A stretch of 64,000 bases of DNA, taken from Apophysomyces variabilis (lineage: Eukaryota; Mucoromycota; Mucoromycetes; Mucorales; Mucoraceae). Positions 13,421 to 24,583 of this stretch are shown here, piece by piece. The stretch's first letter is position 1, and each line of letters begins with the position of its first letter. The notes beneath the pieces were generated by a model. It saw nothing but the letters and a program-made list of their open reading frames with translations, ran no database searches and had not been told where the DNA came from. The stretch covers positions 585,337-649,336 of the forward strand of contig MZZL01000391.1 of NCBI GenBank assembly GCA_002749535.1. Reading direction: 5' to 3'. A program made the translations under genes and the position numbers.

Positions 13421-15581
13421 ATGTCGCTACCTGCAAACAATGTTAATGACTCTCGCCCAACTAGCTCGGGTTCAGGAACACAGAGATTCCATTTTTACGA
13501 TATTGCCCAAAAAGTCATCGAGCAAATTCATAGGCAAGTCTCTAGGCTTCCAAAGCTTTTTTGTTCGTTTCTTTTTCTAACAGGTTCACAAATAGTGAAG
13601 CGGATTCTCACGCGCACCGGACTTGGAGAAGTTACGCTGGTAATGCGAACAAGGCCAGCCGCAAGAACGATGAAGGCCATATCTATGGCATAGAGCATCC
13701 AAGCCAGACTGGAGTCATCTATGTCACCGACCGTGCATCAAAACTAGGTTTCTACTACGGGAATACAGAATGGGGTAAGAGAAAGTAGAGTTTCTTACGG
13801 TTAGGACACTTTAGGTTCTCACAAAAAGTTCTTTACTAGCCAACTTTGGCCAAGGTGCCCCCGAAGGTATACTTTTTTCCCTGAGTAACAAATAGACCAG
13901 AACACAAACCCTTTTTTTTTGTATAGTGGGCCACATTGATGGGTGTGTGGATAAGCCAACACATATCGAAATCCCTGCAGCTGCCATGGAATATGCACCT
14001 GCCTCTGGCACAAAAGAGCTTCGAGCAGCAGTAGCTAACCTCTACAATGAAATTTATCGAAAGGACAAGGAGTCTAAATATACATTCGAAAACGTAAAGC
14101 TTTTTCCTTAATCTTCGTTCTTTTTCACTGATAGAGGCTTTTGGTACGATGCTTTTTAGGTCTGTATAGTTCCAGGTGGTCGTGCTGGCTTGACACGTGT
14201 GGCTGCCGCCATTGGTGATATCAATGTGGGTTACTTTTTGCCCGAGGTAATCTATATCAGATTGAAGAAGAAAGATAAACATACTGGAAACTAACCATAT
14301 TTTGTCTAGTATACTGCGTATGAGCAAATGCTATCTATCTTTAAGCGATTTGTTCCTATCCCTACCACCCTGGAGGAGGAAACGAACTATCACATTGATC
14401 CAGACACAATTCGAAAAGAGATTGCAGGACGAGGCTTAGGCCTCATCTGTGCTTCTAACCCACGTAACCCAACGGGTCAGCTGATTGAAGGCGAGGAGCT
14501 TCACGAGTTGGTCAAGATTGCTAGACGAAGACACACGACCTTGGTCATGGATGAGTTTTATTCGGCGTATATCTACTCGCACGACCCATCTGAAAATGGT
14601 CGTACTGTCAGTATCGCAGAATACGTTGATGGTAAGATAAGCAATTAGGTTTGTTATGGATCTGAAAACTTATCGATGCTCTGTCGTATAAAGACGTCAA
14701 CCGTGACCCCGTGATCATCATTGATGGTCTAACCAAAAACTTCCGAGTATGTGCTAATTGTCTTACCACGCCTAATAAGAACATGACCATGGTTTATGCT
14801 AACCAATTCCTAATGCTAGCTTCCAGGATGGCGTGTATGCTGGATTGTCGGACCCAAATCCGTCATTTCCTCTGTGAACAGCTGTGGTTCCTTCTTAGAA
14901 GGTAAAAGATAAATTAAAGTTAACCAAGGATATAGTCCACTAAAGGGTTGGGCACTTTGAAAGGTGGAGCAAACCATCCGCTTCAGATTGCGGCAATACC
15001 TTTCCTTGACCCTGAAGTTTACAAGAATGAAGCTAAACATCTTCAAATCCATTTCCGAAGCAAGCGGGATTACGTATTGAACAGACTGGAGGAAATAGGC
15101 CTTAAAGTACGTGTTCCTCCTGTTGCCACGTTCTACGTCTGGCTGGACCTTAGTGCGCTGCCGTCACCCATTAATATTGGCCTCAACTTCTTTGAGGAAT
15201 GTTTGCATGAAAAAGTGTAAGTTGTCCTCCCTAAAATCCTCCTCAGGTTCACAGATTTGTACTTATCTATCTACAGCATTGTTGTCCCTGGTATCTTCTT
15301 TGACGTAAACGTAAGGATCATGCGTTTTTTTTCTTTCTGTTAGATAACTGTATTTTAACCTATATGATCTACAGCCCGCACAACGTCGTGAACTCTTCGA
15401 ATCTCCTTGCCATCATTTCGTAAGATTGAGTTTCGGACCACCACTTGAAGAGCTTGCGAAAGGTCTCGATGGCATTGCCCGAGGTAAGGTTGATGTCTTC
15501 TGGATTGCCAAAAAATTGATCCGTTTTTTCTTAACTCCAGTGGTTAATAAGTTCAAACAAGATCATGTGCCGTTGAAATAA
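13421..15581 (+). CDS. Class I/II PLP-dependent aminotransferase (fold type I)
   Basis: Likely transaminates an amino acid with a 2-oxo acid; the substrate cannot be read from sequence. Twelve short exons are predicted: 13421-13533, 13584-13774, 13840-13866, 13927-14093, 14160-14246, 14310-14631, 14694-14746, 14820-14901, 14964-15216, 15277-15310, 15375-15483 and 15541-15581, about 490 residues.
Supporting motifs are NFGQGAPE near the N-terminus (substrate-binding loop), SNPRNPTGQ (PLP-ring Asn), and the Schiff-base lysine in DGLTKNFRLPGWRV, rebuilt across an intron. FLEGGANHPLQ also spans an intron. Intron 1 appears to be a GC-AG intron (AG|GCAAGT at 13534), and one exon is only 27 nt. The stop lies 10 nt from the stop of the convergent minus-strand gene, so their transcripts must overlap. 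Confidence 0.88.
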
Positions 15582-15591
15582 GAGATATATT

Positions 15592-16342
15592 TCAAAATAA
15601 TAAATCATCCTTTTCACCTCCATCGTTCTGATTCTCTTTAACCAATTCCGCATCCATACCAAGCACAACCACCTTTCTAACACGTTCTAACCGTTCTCTC
15701 TGAATCTGCAATAGCTCGTCCATATCTTCATCTTCTAATGGTTGATCATTGCGGGAATCTTGTTGCATGTTAGCTGAATCGTCCATTTCGGAGTAGTCTA
15801 ACAGTATATCTGTATCCATGTCCGTAATATTTTCTTGTTTCTCTTGTTCATCATCTTTCTCGTGAGCTGCTTTTTCTGCTTGGGACTGCAGCGCCATCTT
15901 TTGCTGCCAATCCAATTGTAGCACGCGTTTTGATTGTTCCTACGAACAATCATTAATTTACATTTTTGATACTTAGAGATTGAGCATTCGATCATACCAG
16001 CATATAGTATATTTGATCACACACTGTATCAAAATCGTCGCATTTTTGTAAAAGCTGATCAATCAAGTACTGTGGCGGTTCAAGCATTACAGAATCCAAT
16101 TTACTGTCTGATGGTTATTCTGTCTTTGTCTTTTCTACTGCTCACATTTTTCTTTCCACCTTCTTACATGCTTCGAGTGGCAGCGAAATGCTCGAGAATG
16201 CGTGCTGCTTTTTCTAAAATATCCTACGGCTGCTGTGTCACATGGATAGCAATAGCGATGCTTAACTTACCTGTGAAACTAACTTATTAAGCATTATAAT
16301 CTCGTTCATCAGTGGTCGTGTCGCCTGGTTCTGATTGTTCAT
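15592..16342 (-). CDS. Small helical protein, unrecognised (possibly Mediator tail-like)
   Basis: Read on the minus strand as exons 16342-16271, 16223-16168, 16103-15998 and 15939-15592, all with consensus splice sites and matching phases; 193 residues. The first 90 residues are amphipathic helices (for example MLNKLVSQ, DILEKAARILEHF, YLIDQLLQKCDDFDTVCDQI). Then comes a Lys/Glu/Gln-rich helix and a very acidic tail ending DDLLF.
The helical pattern loosely recalls Mediator subunit Med29/Med2, but I see no diagnostic motif, so this is only a suggestion. The start codon overlaps, in another frame, a short reading frame further upstream. It is tail-to-tail with the aminotransferase. Confidence 0.6.
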
Positions 16343-16586
16343 TCGAGGGGGCATACTTTATAAAAGTTGGGCTTGATCGTTGAACAGCCACTGATTCAAG
16401 TTGCTTCACTCTTTCTTGTAGCTGAATTTCAGATCCCGATATAGTGTGACAAGAGGAGAGGGCAGAAGGGAAGGTGTAGTGTTCTGTGATTGGAGCAATG
16501 AGATATCATTGTTTGGCTTTGTAAGGGCTTACCATTGTTTGTTCTTTTGTTTGCTTAGCGCATGGACACTTAATTCTTTCACTCAT
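16287..16586 (-). CDS. Doubtful 62-residue reading frame overlapping the start of the next gene
   Basis: Starting at ATG 16586, an 18-codon exon (16586-16533) can be joined in phase to 16421-16287. The second exon follows a strong polypyrimidine tract. The product is 62 residues, hydrophilic, with CPC near the N-terminus and an LQERVKQLES helix. Its 3' end overlaps the first exon of the helical protein by 56 nt in another frame. It could be an upstream reading frame of the same transcript, an alternative 5' exon set, or chance. I recognise no family. Confidence 0.22.
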
Positions 16587-16951
16587 CAAATTGCTGTAAT
16601 ACAGTGAATCTGCAAGTTACTTATACCTTTCATAAATAGCCCGCTCGAACTGCGGATCGATAGATGTATTAGCATCAATAGGTGACAACTCTCGATTAAA
16701 AATATTGGCGCTTGTGCATTTATCGTAATGTGTAGGCTAACATGCATGAGATAACCCCGTTTGACCCACTTCATGCACCCTTTACAGAAACGTTGCCATG
16801 AGATGGATCCTTAATGTTATTATATTCTATGCTTTTGTTGCAGTTGAAATGGTTCTCTTTAATGGTATATGGTAATAGTAGCTTTACATGTCGTTTAAAA
16901 TGGAATTGGCAGATATGAAAGATCTGAGGAATTCTATTTTTTTTTCTCTCA

Positions 16952-18454
16952 TTAGATGCGTACTGACTTTTTGAATGCATGAGATACATTTGTGGGTAAA
17001 GTTTGTGTCGGTTCAGTAGGGCTCAGCGCGACATGAGCTAGAGTATTATCCATTTCGTACCATTCCTCTGCATATTTCCGTCGAGCCAAATAACTAGACG
17101 AACAAAAAATCTGCGTTATCTAGCTTTCCCCAAATTTCTAATAGAACCTGCCTTTTTGGTTGTGGCCTACACAAGCTGTGGACCATATTAGAAAATGCGT
17201 TGTCGAATGCAAATAAATTTTCTTCCGTAGAATTTAGAGACATGGTAGAACGCAACTGAAAGCTTTCGTTTATTCTATTGATGCAATAATACTTTTCTCC
17301 CCTGCCTCTTACCTGTTCGTGCGTTGTCATGCCTTGCAGTACGAGATAGCAGTGATATCCTGATAGACTTCCTACTGGAATAATCAGGAGGAAACACAGC
17401 AATACCAGGGCGAAGCTGACAGGGGCTTCTAGCAGCACTTGATCAAATGAACCTTGATCCTTGTATAATGTGATGATCTGTGTTAAGCTGAATGCAAAAA
17501 CATAGCAGCAAAGTATTGTGCACGTCATGATAAACGTGAAAAAGGGTCGATAATTGCGTTTGCCGATACATTGGTTTACCCAGACACAATGATGGTCTTC
17601 GTTCTCTACGAAAAAGTTTAGATAACGTAAGAATCAATCAAATCCATGTTACACCTACCTACACAGTTATTGCATTGCTTGCAGTGACTAGCGCGTGGTG
17701 GTCGATAGATACGGCAAGTATCGCAGTATTTCAATCGTACGGTTTTGCCTTTAATGAGAACTTCTTTCGGTGGTGGGATGTTATCTGTCATGGCACCGTA
17801 TGGGTATCCAAAACCATCTTGGCTTGCAGATGGGGCAGGGAGTGGATCGAGATCCCGTGGAAGGATCTAGCAGATAAGTTTGTTAACATCATAATTCCGT
17901 TTTTGACGGCCCGGCCAAGCGTCCCGTCACATCTGCCTACACATATTGTCTGTTGTTTACCCCTGGATCAGTCCATGACGTCTTAAGCATGGATGCAAAC
18001 GCTAGTATAAATAGGTAGCCAAAAAGTATCGGCACTGCAGGGTGAATATGGTTCCATAACCAAGGGCAACTATATGATATAAGACGAACGACAAATTACC
18101 TTTTATTATGTCGCTTATACCTTTTGCTTACGTGAATACACAAAATAACACCGCTGGAGCGCATAAAAATAATAGGGCTATGGCAAAGGCCCAATAGGCT
18201 CGACTTGTCAATAGCCTTCCTCCCAAGAAGAAGACGTTGTTTCCAGGGAAGAGTTTGTAATTTCGCGTAGTTGTTGTGCGGATTCTTCGTTTAGGCTCGG
18301 TGTTTGTTTGAGGGCGACTGGTGAAGTTGAAATGTTCGAAGCTATCTTCGACGGGGGGAGCACGGGACGAAGGTATTCGGAAAGCTTGAGAAGCTGATCG
18401 TTCTTCAATAGCAGGTATGATGAGCCGTGATGGCGTCTGGTCATATTCTGACAT
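16952..18454 (-). CDS. ERF2: DHHC palmitoyltransferase, Erf2-like
   Basis: Transfers palmitate to cysteine residues of membrane proteins; yeast Erf2 acts on Ras at the ER with Erf4. Predicted exons are 18454-18132, 18069-17961, 17866-17659, 17605-17313, 17255-17152 and 17093-16952, 392 residues.
The protein runs: hydrophilic N-terminus; Erf2-type [16 protein letters not shown]; two membrane spans; TDPG then ILPRDLDP; the Cys-rich domain with [22 protein letters not shown]; the catalytic [18 protein letters not shown]; two more spans; and a TTxE-like segment (MTTHEQ). The residue after DHHC is Val, not the more usual Pro.
The last junction is ambiguous. A GC-AG splice at 17151 gives [14 protein letters not shown] and stop 16952; without it the frame ends at 17094. 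The ATG at 18454 was chosen because the sequence upstream looks non-coding. Confidence 0.9.
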
Positions 18455-19241
18455 GAATGGACTATACAAAGCAAAAGGAAGGACCAAGGAAGTTCCTTTT
18501 AGGATGCGCGCCTTTTTTTCTCCGAAATCCCTTGATGTGAGACAAAAACCGTTAGTTGCATGCTTCTTATGCGGTGGTAAAGATTCATCTTTTGTCCAAC
18601 GGAAAACTCCTTTATCTTTATTGTTGCGCTTTCGGAATGAGTTGCGCGCGCATAAAACCCTTCGCTTAGTTGTTGCACTGAATATTAACGGGCCTGTACA
18701 CTGCACATGTCAAGCGGAAGCACCTCTGGCTTCTGTAACAGGAGTACTAGCGTGCAGTCCGCTAACTGATTCTATTGCTGCAGTAGAACTACCAAAGCAT
18801 ACTTGCATAACTTCCAAATGTAGCATCTTGACCTACTGCTTATTGGCTGTGATTTCCTCGTTGTACTTCCAAGACATAATAATGATAGGCTACAACAACA
18901 ATTATTAGTTAACTAAAGACCTGGTTTATCTGTGTTAATGACCCAATGAGTCCTGCGTAACTCAGGTCCATATGATCATGATAGACAATTGAAGCTTTCT
19001 AGCATCGATTAATTCAGGGAATATTCTTGAGTGAAATATTTTATCTTTTTACTTACCAAAAACTCAATCCATCATATTTAGCCAGTTTTAGACAGATTTC
19101 GTGAGTGTTCAAAAGTCCATAACATTAGCAAAGTGATGGCCCAATTACAGCCAATCAAATTGCAAGTTAGGAGCATCACGTCACGTTCTAACAGGATCTC
19201 ATATTCCTTTTACTGAGTTTTTGGAGTTCTTCATTGTTGCA
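18455..19241. other. Divergent intergenic region between DHHC gene and U1C
   Basis: Shared 5' flank of two genes on opposite strands. A 163-codon open frame on the plus strand (18417-18908) overlaps the first DHHC exon and lacks any motif, so I treat it as chance. No clear TATA box is seen; the region probably holds both promoters. Confidence 0.4.
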
Positions 19242-20060
19242 ATGCCCAAGTATTACTGTGGCAAGTATCTGATTAAATATTGAATCATTCGTGGATAGCT
19301 GGCTCACTACTTAACTTGTAGAGTACTGTGACATTTTTCTGACACATGATAGCTGTAAGTACTGAACGATTGAAATCAAACGTACCAAAGCAATACTGAT
19401 CATTTTCCTTAGCCGCTGTGCGTAAAGCTCACAATGCAGGAAAAAACCATGTACTAAACGTTCGAACATACTACGAAGGTAATGATGAAACAAGTAATTA
19501 GCAACGTTATCGGAATGATTCACGTCGGTACAGAGATCGGTCATGACAAGGCTCAAGCCATCATCGATGAGATTACCAAAGCATACGAAAATTCCGCCTC
19601 CGGTGAGTATGCTCTGAACTGATGTGATAAAGACGTATTAATACATAATTGCACAGTTTTACCGCCTCAATATTCGGGATATCCTGTACCACCTCACGGT
19701 CACTGTAAGTGAATACATGGAATAATTTTGGCGAGGCAAGCAGTCAGACTCACAGGAACTTTGAATGCCATTAGATGGGTTCCCTCCACCACCTCATGGA
19801 TATCCTCCGCCTCCCCATATGATGGGTCGTCCGCCACACGGATTCCCGCCCTTCCCACCAGGACAGAGGCCTCCTCCTCCCCCTGGTATGATGCCTCCTC
19901 CTCCGCCAGGTCATATGGGATATCGTAAGTTCTACTACGGAATTGTTGCGGCTTTTAGTTAAACTTCATTGAAGGTCCTCCACCACCACCAGGTTACTTT
20001 GGTCATGGTCAACCTCCGCCACCGCAGCCTCAACAACGTCCGCAGTCATTGTCTTCTTAG
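19242..20060 (+). CDS. YHC1: U1 small nuclear ribonucleoprotein C (U1C/Yhc1)
   Basis: Zinc-finger component of the U1 snRNP that stabilises pairing of U1 snRNA with the 5' splice site. Exons 19242-19260, 19322-19354, 19413-19478, 19534-19602, 19657-19704, 19775-19924 and 19975-20060 join in frame to 156 residues, matching the family (about 159 in human).
The N-terminus MPKYYCEYCDIFLTHDS and the following VRKAHNAGKNHVLNVRTYY make the C2H2 finger with all ligands. Residues 45-67 form the helix GHDKAQAIIDEITKAYE. The rest is a Pro/Gly/Met-rich tail (MMPPPPPGHMGY).
Intron 1 begins with GC, not GT (TGTG|GCAAGT), yet the spliced product is exactly the conserved family sequence. A splice-site recognition factor thus depends on a weak, non-canonical 5' splice site. 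AATAAA follows about 10 nt after the stop. Confidence 0.95.
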
Positions 20061-20069
20061 ATCCATTCA

Positions 20070-20075
20070 AATAAA
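20070..20075 (+). terminator. Poly(A) signal of U1C gene
   Basis: AATAAA, repeated as an overlapping AATAAAATAAAA run, lies 10 nt after the U1C stop codon. Confidence 0.4.
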
Positions 20076-20079
20076 ATAA

Positions 20080-22619
20080 AACCGGCCTATTGTACATCGT
20101 TGCAGATAACTTCAAGTTTGGTGATCATTATCGATGATATTCATGGACGATATGTACTTCGCCTTCTTGGAATACTGCTTGCTCTGTCAGTGCATGGGTT
20201 GACATTTATGTTTGATTGTAGATGTTTGTTGTTATGAAAAGCGAACTATTTACCCTAGGGTAAAGGCTACATTCAATGGGTGTTTGAACAATCTTTTTTC
20301 GGCCACTTCAGGTTTACTGTAAATGGAATTGCGGCTTACAAAAGATTTTTGACTCGCAGATATGTTTTACCCAGCGCTTTTAAACATATGCCAAACGCCC
20401 AGTAGTTAATGCTCTCATGAAGCGGCTACCGGCTTCTTTGCGAGTTTGCGTTATCTTACGGTATGTAGGTACAGGCATGGCATATCACGTTCTTTTCCAT
20501 GTCGCAGTTTCTTTCCTTTATTATTTAGTGTGATTCATGCACCGCTTTCCAGCTGAAGATCGAATGTCAAAGACGAACAGTGGGGATAGATAGCATGATA
20601 GCCAGAGAGTCTTATCTTTATGCCCTAGTGGTTTACAAGCGAACTTGCAGTTCCAGCGCATATGGGCTGCTACCCGCGTGCATGTCCTACCCGGGGCAAA
20701 ACGGGGTTGTATATAACAAATGAGGGGCAATGCTAGCCGATTTAAATGAATGCCGGCCAAAGAGCTGAATAGTAAAAGAAAAAAAATATCTCAGTCAATA
20801 AACTGCTCGCTTCAGCTACACAATATTTGCCACTTACAGAAGTCATAAACCCGCCTAAGATATTATTGGCACCTTGATTGGGGAATAATGATGGGCTCAC
20901 TTTAAGATCTGGCAGAGAAAGGATGGGAGATCAAAAAAAGATAATGACCCGCGCCTGGCACCATTTCCTATTCCAGAAGAGTCAATAATGATTGCATTGA
21001 CAGAATTTTGATACTTATCGGTTTAAATATGTACATTGAAGTAGGGAAGAGTGGGAACGGTCAATGAATCCCTTATGCCATTGATATCATGTACACTCAG
21101 CAAGGAAAGGAATACGCATAAAAATGATCCCATCAATGACAAAAGACGTACATGAAAAATCAGAAAGCCAACAGTATTCGCGTGGTGCAAAACAACCGCA
21201 TCGTCAGTATGAAAACATGAAATAATATTATCAATCAAACACTTACAAATATCATACCCATCCAGGATGAATGCGCTCCTTTCGAAGACGCTGATACTCA
21301 ACGGGACGAGCCGTTGAGGGAAACACAGAAAACCAAAAGAGGAAGTCCAAAGAAGTAAGAGGGCTTCTTCCAAACATTTACCAGCAGCACAACTATGTGA
21401 CACAGAGTTAATCTATGTTCAAAAAGTAGACAGAAGTATTTGACCTGAGGAGAAGATGAGCGATTGAGAAGAAAAATCCACACACTCTTTGTCAACGATA
21501 ACATGACCATGACTTCTTTTTTCAAAGGCACATTCTATGTCGTCAATGCAAAAAAAGCGGTATGGATGGGAGAGCAGTAAAAGTAACTCAACAAATATGA
21601 TTGTTTCGTATCTGAATTCACATTACCGCCATGGATTTGCGGACCTCATACTTGTTTTTGTGCTTCAAAAGCCCTTGCTCAACCCGTAAAGAAGTCTAAT
21701 AAGTAATAGCTCCTATTTGGCAGTATAATTTACTATGAAGGCGAAAAAGGGTAATATCCCTCAACAGGATCTATTAAACAATGATGAAGTTGAATACTTC
21801 GAGACGGAAAAGCAAAATCATCGTTATACGTCTGGATGTTGGTACTGAATACTTTCCAGCTTCAGTAACCGCAATGAGCAATTAACTTGAAGGTTGTGGA
21901 GTGGTCATAGAAGAAGTAATTTTATTTAATTCTGCAGACAACAAAGAGTGAAGATAGTATTATTACGTATAGATTTAAAAAACTTTTCCGTAATTGCATG
22001 ATGGCAAGGTATGTCAATGGTCCCTGCTGTCATGTTTATGAATATTAGGGTGGAAGAAGAGGAATCTTCCGGACACATTTAACGTACATACAAAACAAAA
22101 AGAGGGTATATCAACTAAAGAAAAGATATCCTTAGGTTATATTTTAGAATGAACATTATCATCCTGTTTGGTATCTTCGACTTGGGGAAAAGTAATCCAA
22201 ATGACAGGCAGTTAGTAACATTCACGCCCATGATTTCGGGATATCATTCACTGGGTTCACCGGAAATAATGGTCTGTTGAGGCGAGAATGAGTTTTTCCA
22301 TACACTATGAACAGCATCAAGTATTATAATAACATGATGTTTGCTATGGTGGACAAAAGATTGCTAGAGCAAAAGGAGCTGTCTTCATACATTTTAGGAT
22401 TTGTTCTGCTTTGTATAATGGATTCTCACGATATTTTCCGGGAATTATTGATTGGATTGAGTCTTCAAACGTCGTACAAAGAGCCAAGTAAGGCTAAAAC
22501 TTCCTTAACCATGACCAGTCATTTCTCGATCGCGTTTCCATTCCAAGTAACTATGCCACAGACGTCTGGGTGCCGAAACGACTTTTTATAAGGCACCTCA
22601 CTAACAAAGTAGCTGACCC
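20080..22619. other. 2.5 kb gene-free region
   Basis: No gene can be supported. Minus-strand open frames at 21023-21403 and 21298-21531 are hydrophobic and could be exons of an unrecognised membrane protein (one contains LSLTKSVWIFLLN), but no splice model gives a convincing product. The plus strand has only short frames. No repeats or RNA genes are seen. Confidence 0.4.
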
Positions 22620-23761
22620 ATGAGTACTTCTTTCTCTCATACTATGGTCACTATAGAGGATATACAAGCAGCGGCAGCGCGAATTCAGGTGCACCGCACA
22701 CCGGTGCTAAAATGCTCCACCCTAAATTCTTTAGTATCCGAAAAGATTGGATCTGTCGAATTGTTCTTTAAATGCGAACTGCTCCAGAAAACAGGCGGTA
22801 TGACTAATAGTAAGCATGCAAATTAGTTTGTCTGAGCTTTTACGTAGCTTTCAAAATTCGCGGGGCTACCAATGCCGTTAACCTGTTAACGGAGCAAGAG
22901 GCAGCAAGGGGCGTGGTAACTCATTCCAGTGGCAACCATGCTCAAGCAATTGCATTTGCTGCACAGCAGAGAGGTATACCTGCTTACGTCGTGATGCCCC
23001 ATAATGCACCCGAAGTCAAGAAAGCGGCAGTTAGGGGTTATGGCGCGACGGTCGTTGAATGTGAGCCTACTCAAGAAAAACGGCAGGAAGTGGTATGTTC
23101 GAGTCAGTAATCAAATCGTCTGGACCCCACTAAATTAGTCCGTATATGTATTCATATATAGACAGAACAGCTGGCACGAGAAACAGGCGCCACCCTTATC
23201 CATCCATTTAATAATGTTAATGTCATTGCTGGTCAAGGCACAATTGCTACTGAGTTTATTGCCCAAACGGATGAACAAGGAACACCGTTGGATGCTCTTC
23301 TAGTCCCAGTTGGTGGTGGAGGGATGCTGTCTGGTTGCTCCATAGCAGCCAAGGCGTTGAATCCGCGTATCCAAGTTTTTGCCGGCGAGCCAGAAACTGT
23401 CAATGATGCATTCCGCTCATATTCGACGAAGACACGGCAGTCCAATCCGACAGGGCAAGCATCGATTGCTGATGGATTGTCGGCAAATATTGGCGAACTT
23501 ACTTTCCCGCTAATCATCAACAATGTTGACGGCATATTCACCGTGTCGGAGGCAGAAATCGTCAAAGCCATGAAGCTGGTATGGACGAGAATGAAGCTAT
23601 GCATCGAACCTAGCGCCGCCGTACCTTTGGCAGTAGCATTATTTAGCACCGATTTCCATGAGCGTGCTCGCAAAGAAGGTTTACGCAAAATTGGAATCGT
23701 CTTTAGCGGCGGTAACGTGGATCATGCGCATGCTGTGAACTTGTTTGAGAAATTTACATAA
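22620..23761 (+). CDS. Serine racemase / threonine dehydratase-like PLP enzyme (fold type II)
   Basis: PLP enzyme acting on serine, threonine or 3-hydroxyaspartate, by racemisation or ammonia elimination. The family includes yeast Sry1 and mammalian serine racemase, and the exact activity cannot be read here.
Exons 22620-22797, 22848-23092 and 23162-23761 give 340 residues (323-340 is usual). Motifs: HRTPVLKCS near the start; the PLP lysine in KTGAFKIRGA, completed across intron 1; SSGNHAQA (phosphate and carboxylate binding); the glycine loop VGGGGMLSG; and acidic metal-site residues around FAGEPE. The C-terminus has FSGGNVD, where SGGNVD is typical. A second ATG at 22644 is also possible. 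No organelle signal is obvious. Confidence 0.92.
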
Positions 23762-24583
23762 TTTATTTGGCATCGCCTATTATTATTTCGCGCTAGCGAA
23801 CTTGATCGTTTCATAAATCAACATTTGTTCGGGGCAACCTAGAGACTGATTTAAATGAACAGTATTTGACATGTGACAATAACTTGTTGCACCTTTTGCT
23901 GGAAACCGAGTGGCCAACATCGGAACCTTTATAGTCTAGGCATTATCCTCGCTAAAGTTTTATCCAACATTTGATATCATCCGCTTTTTAGTGATCTTTA
24001 CACCGTTAATCCTATACCAATTGGACTAGAAGCGCTTCTCAGCCATTACTGTATACGGCTTGTGTCCGCGAATTAACTATTTCTGTCCTAGAACAGTGAA
24101 TATCTATACGTACGGATTGAACTGCTCTTTAAGAAGGTTTTGTACTCAGTTTTCAAACGCTTACCATAATCCCATCTATTTCTGTCCGCTAATTCACGAT
24201 GCCGCCAGAATACCAAAGTTAAAATCCTGGGGCATAGATGGAATGGTCACTATTTAAACCTCTTCGCTTAAGGTCTGTTTGATTGCAGAATTAAGCTGTT
24301 TTGTACCTAGAGATAACCCAACATGTTATTAAGAGGATATCTGTTCCAGACGCCAGCACAGTCGGATCCTTTGTCATATAAACGTTGAGACTGTGGCATA
24401 GGTATGCGGAATTATTGTTTTATACAGTACATACTTAACCGCCAACACCTAATTCCACAGCGAAAACTTGCATCGCAGCATGGACAGTCGCCAAAAGACA
24501 CGTGGATGATCGGAGATTACGCTCACTTGGTAACAATGTCCCTGTGCAGCCCTTTCTGTGTCTTGTCCAAAGTTTACTCAACT
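23762..24583. other. Intergenic region, nothing recognised
   Basis: About 820 bp between the racemase and Lunapark genes with only short open frames. It likely includes the 3' flank of one gene and the promoter of the other. No motif stands out. Confidence 0.4.

Noticed and set aside
15592..16342. Firm call as Mediator subunit Med29/Med2
   Set aside because: Only general helical similarity can be seen; no diagnostic motif, so the protein is left unrecognised.
18417..18908. 163-codon plus-strand open frame
   Set aside because: It overlaps the first exon of the well-supported DHHC gene in antisense, has no motif, and fits a chance frame.
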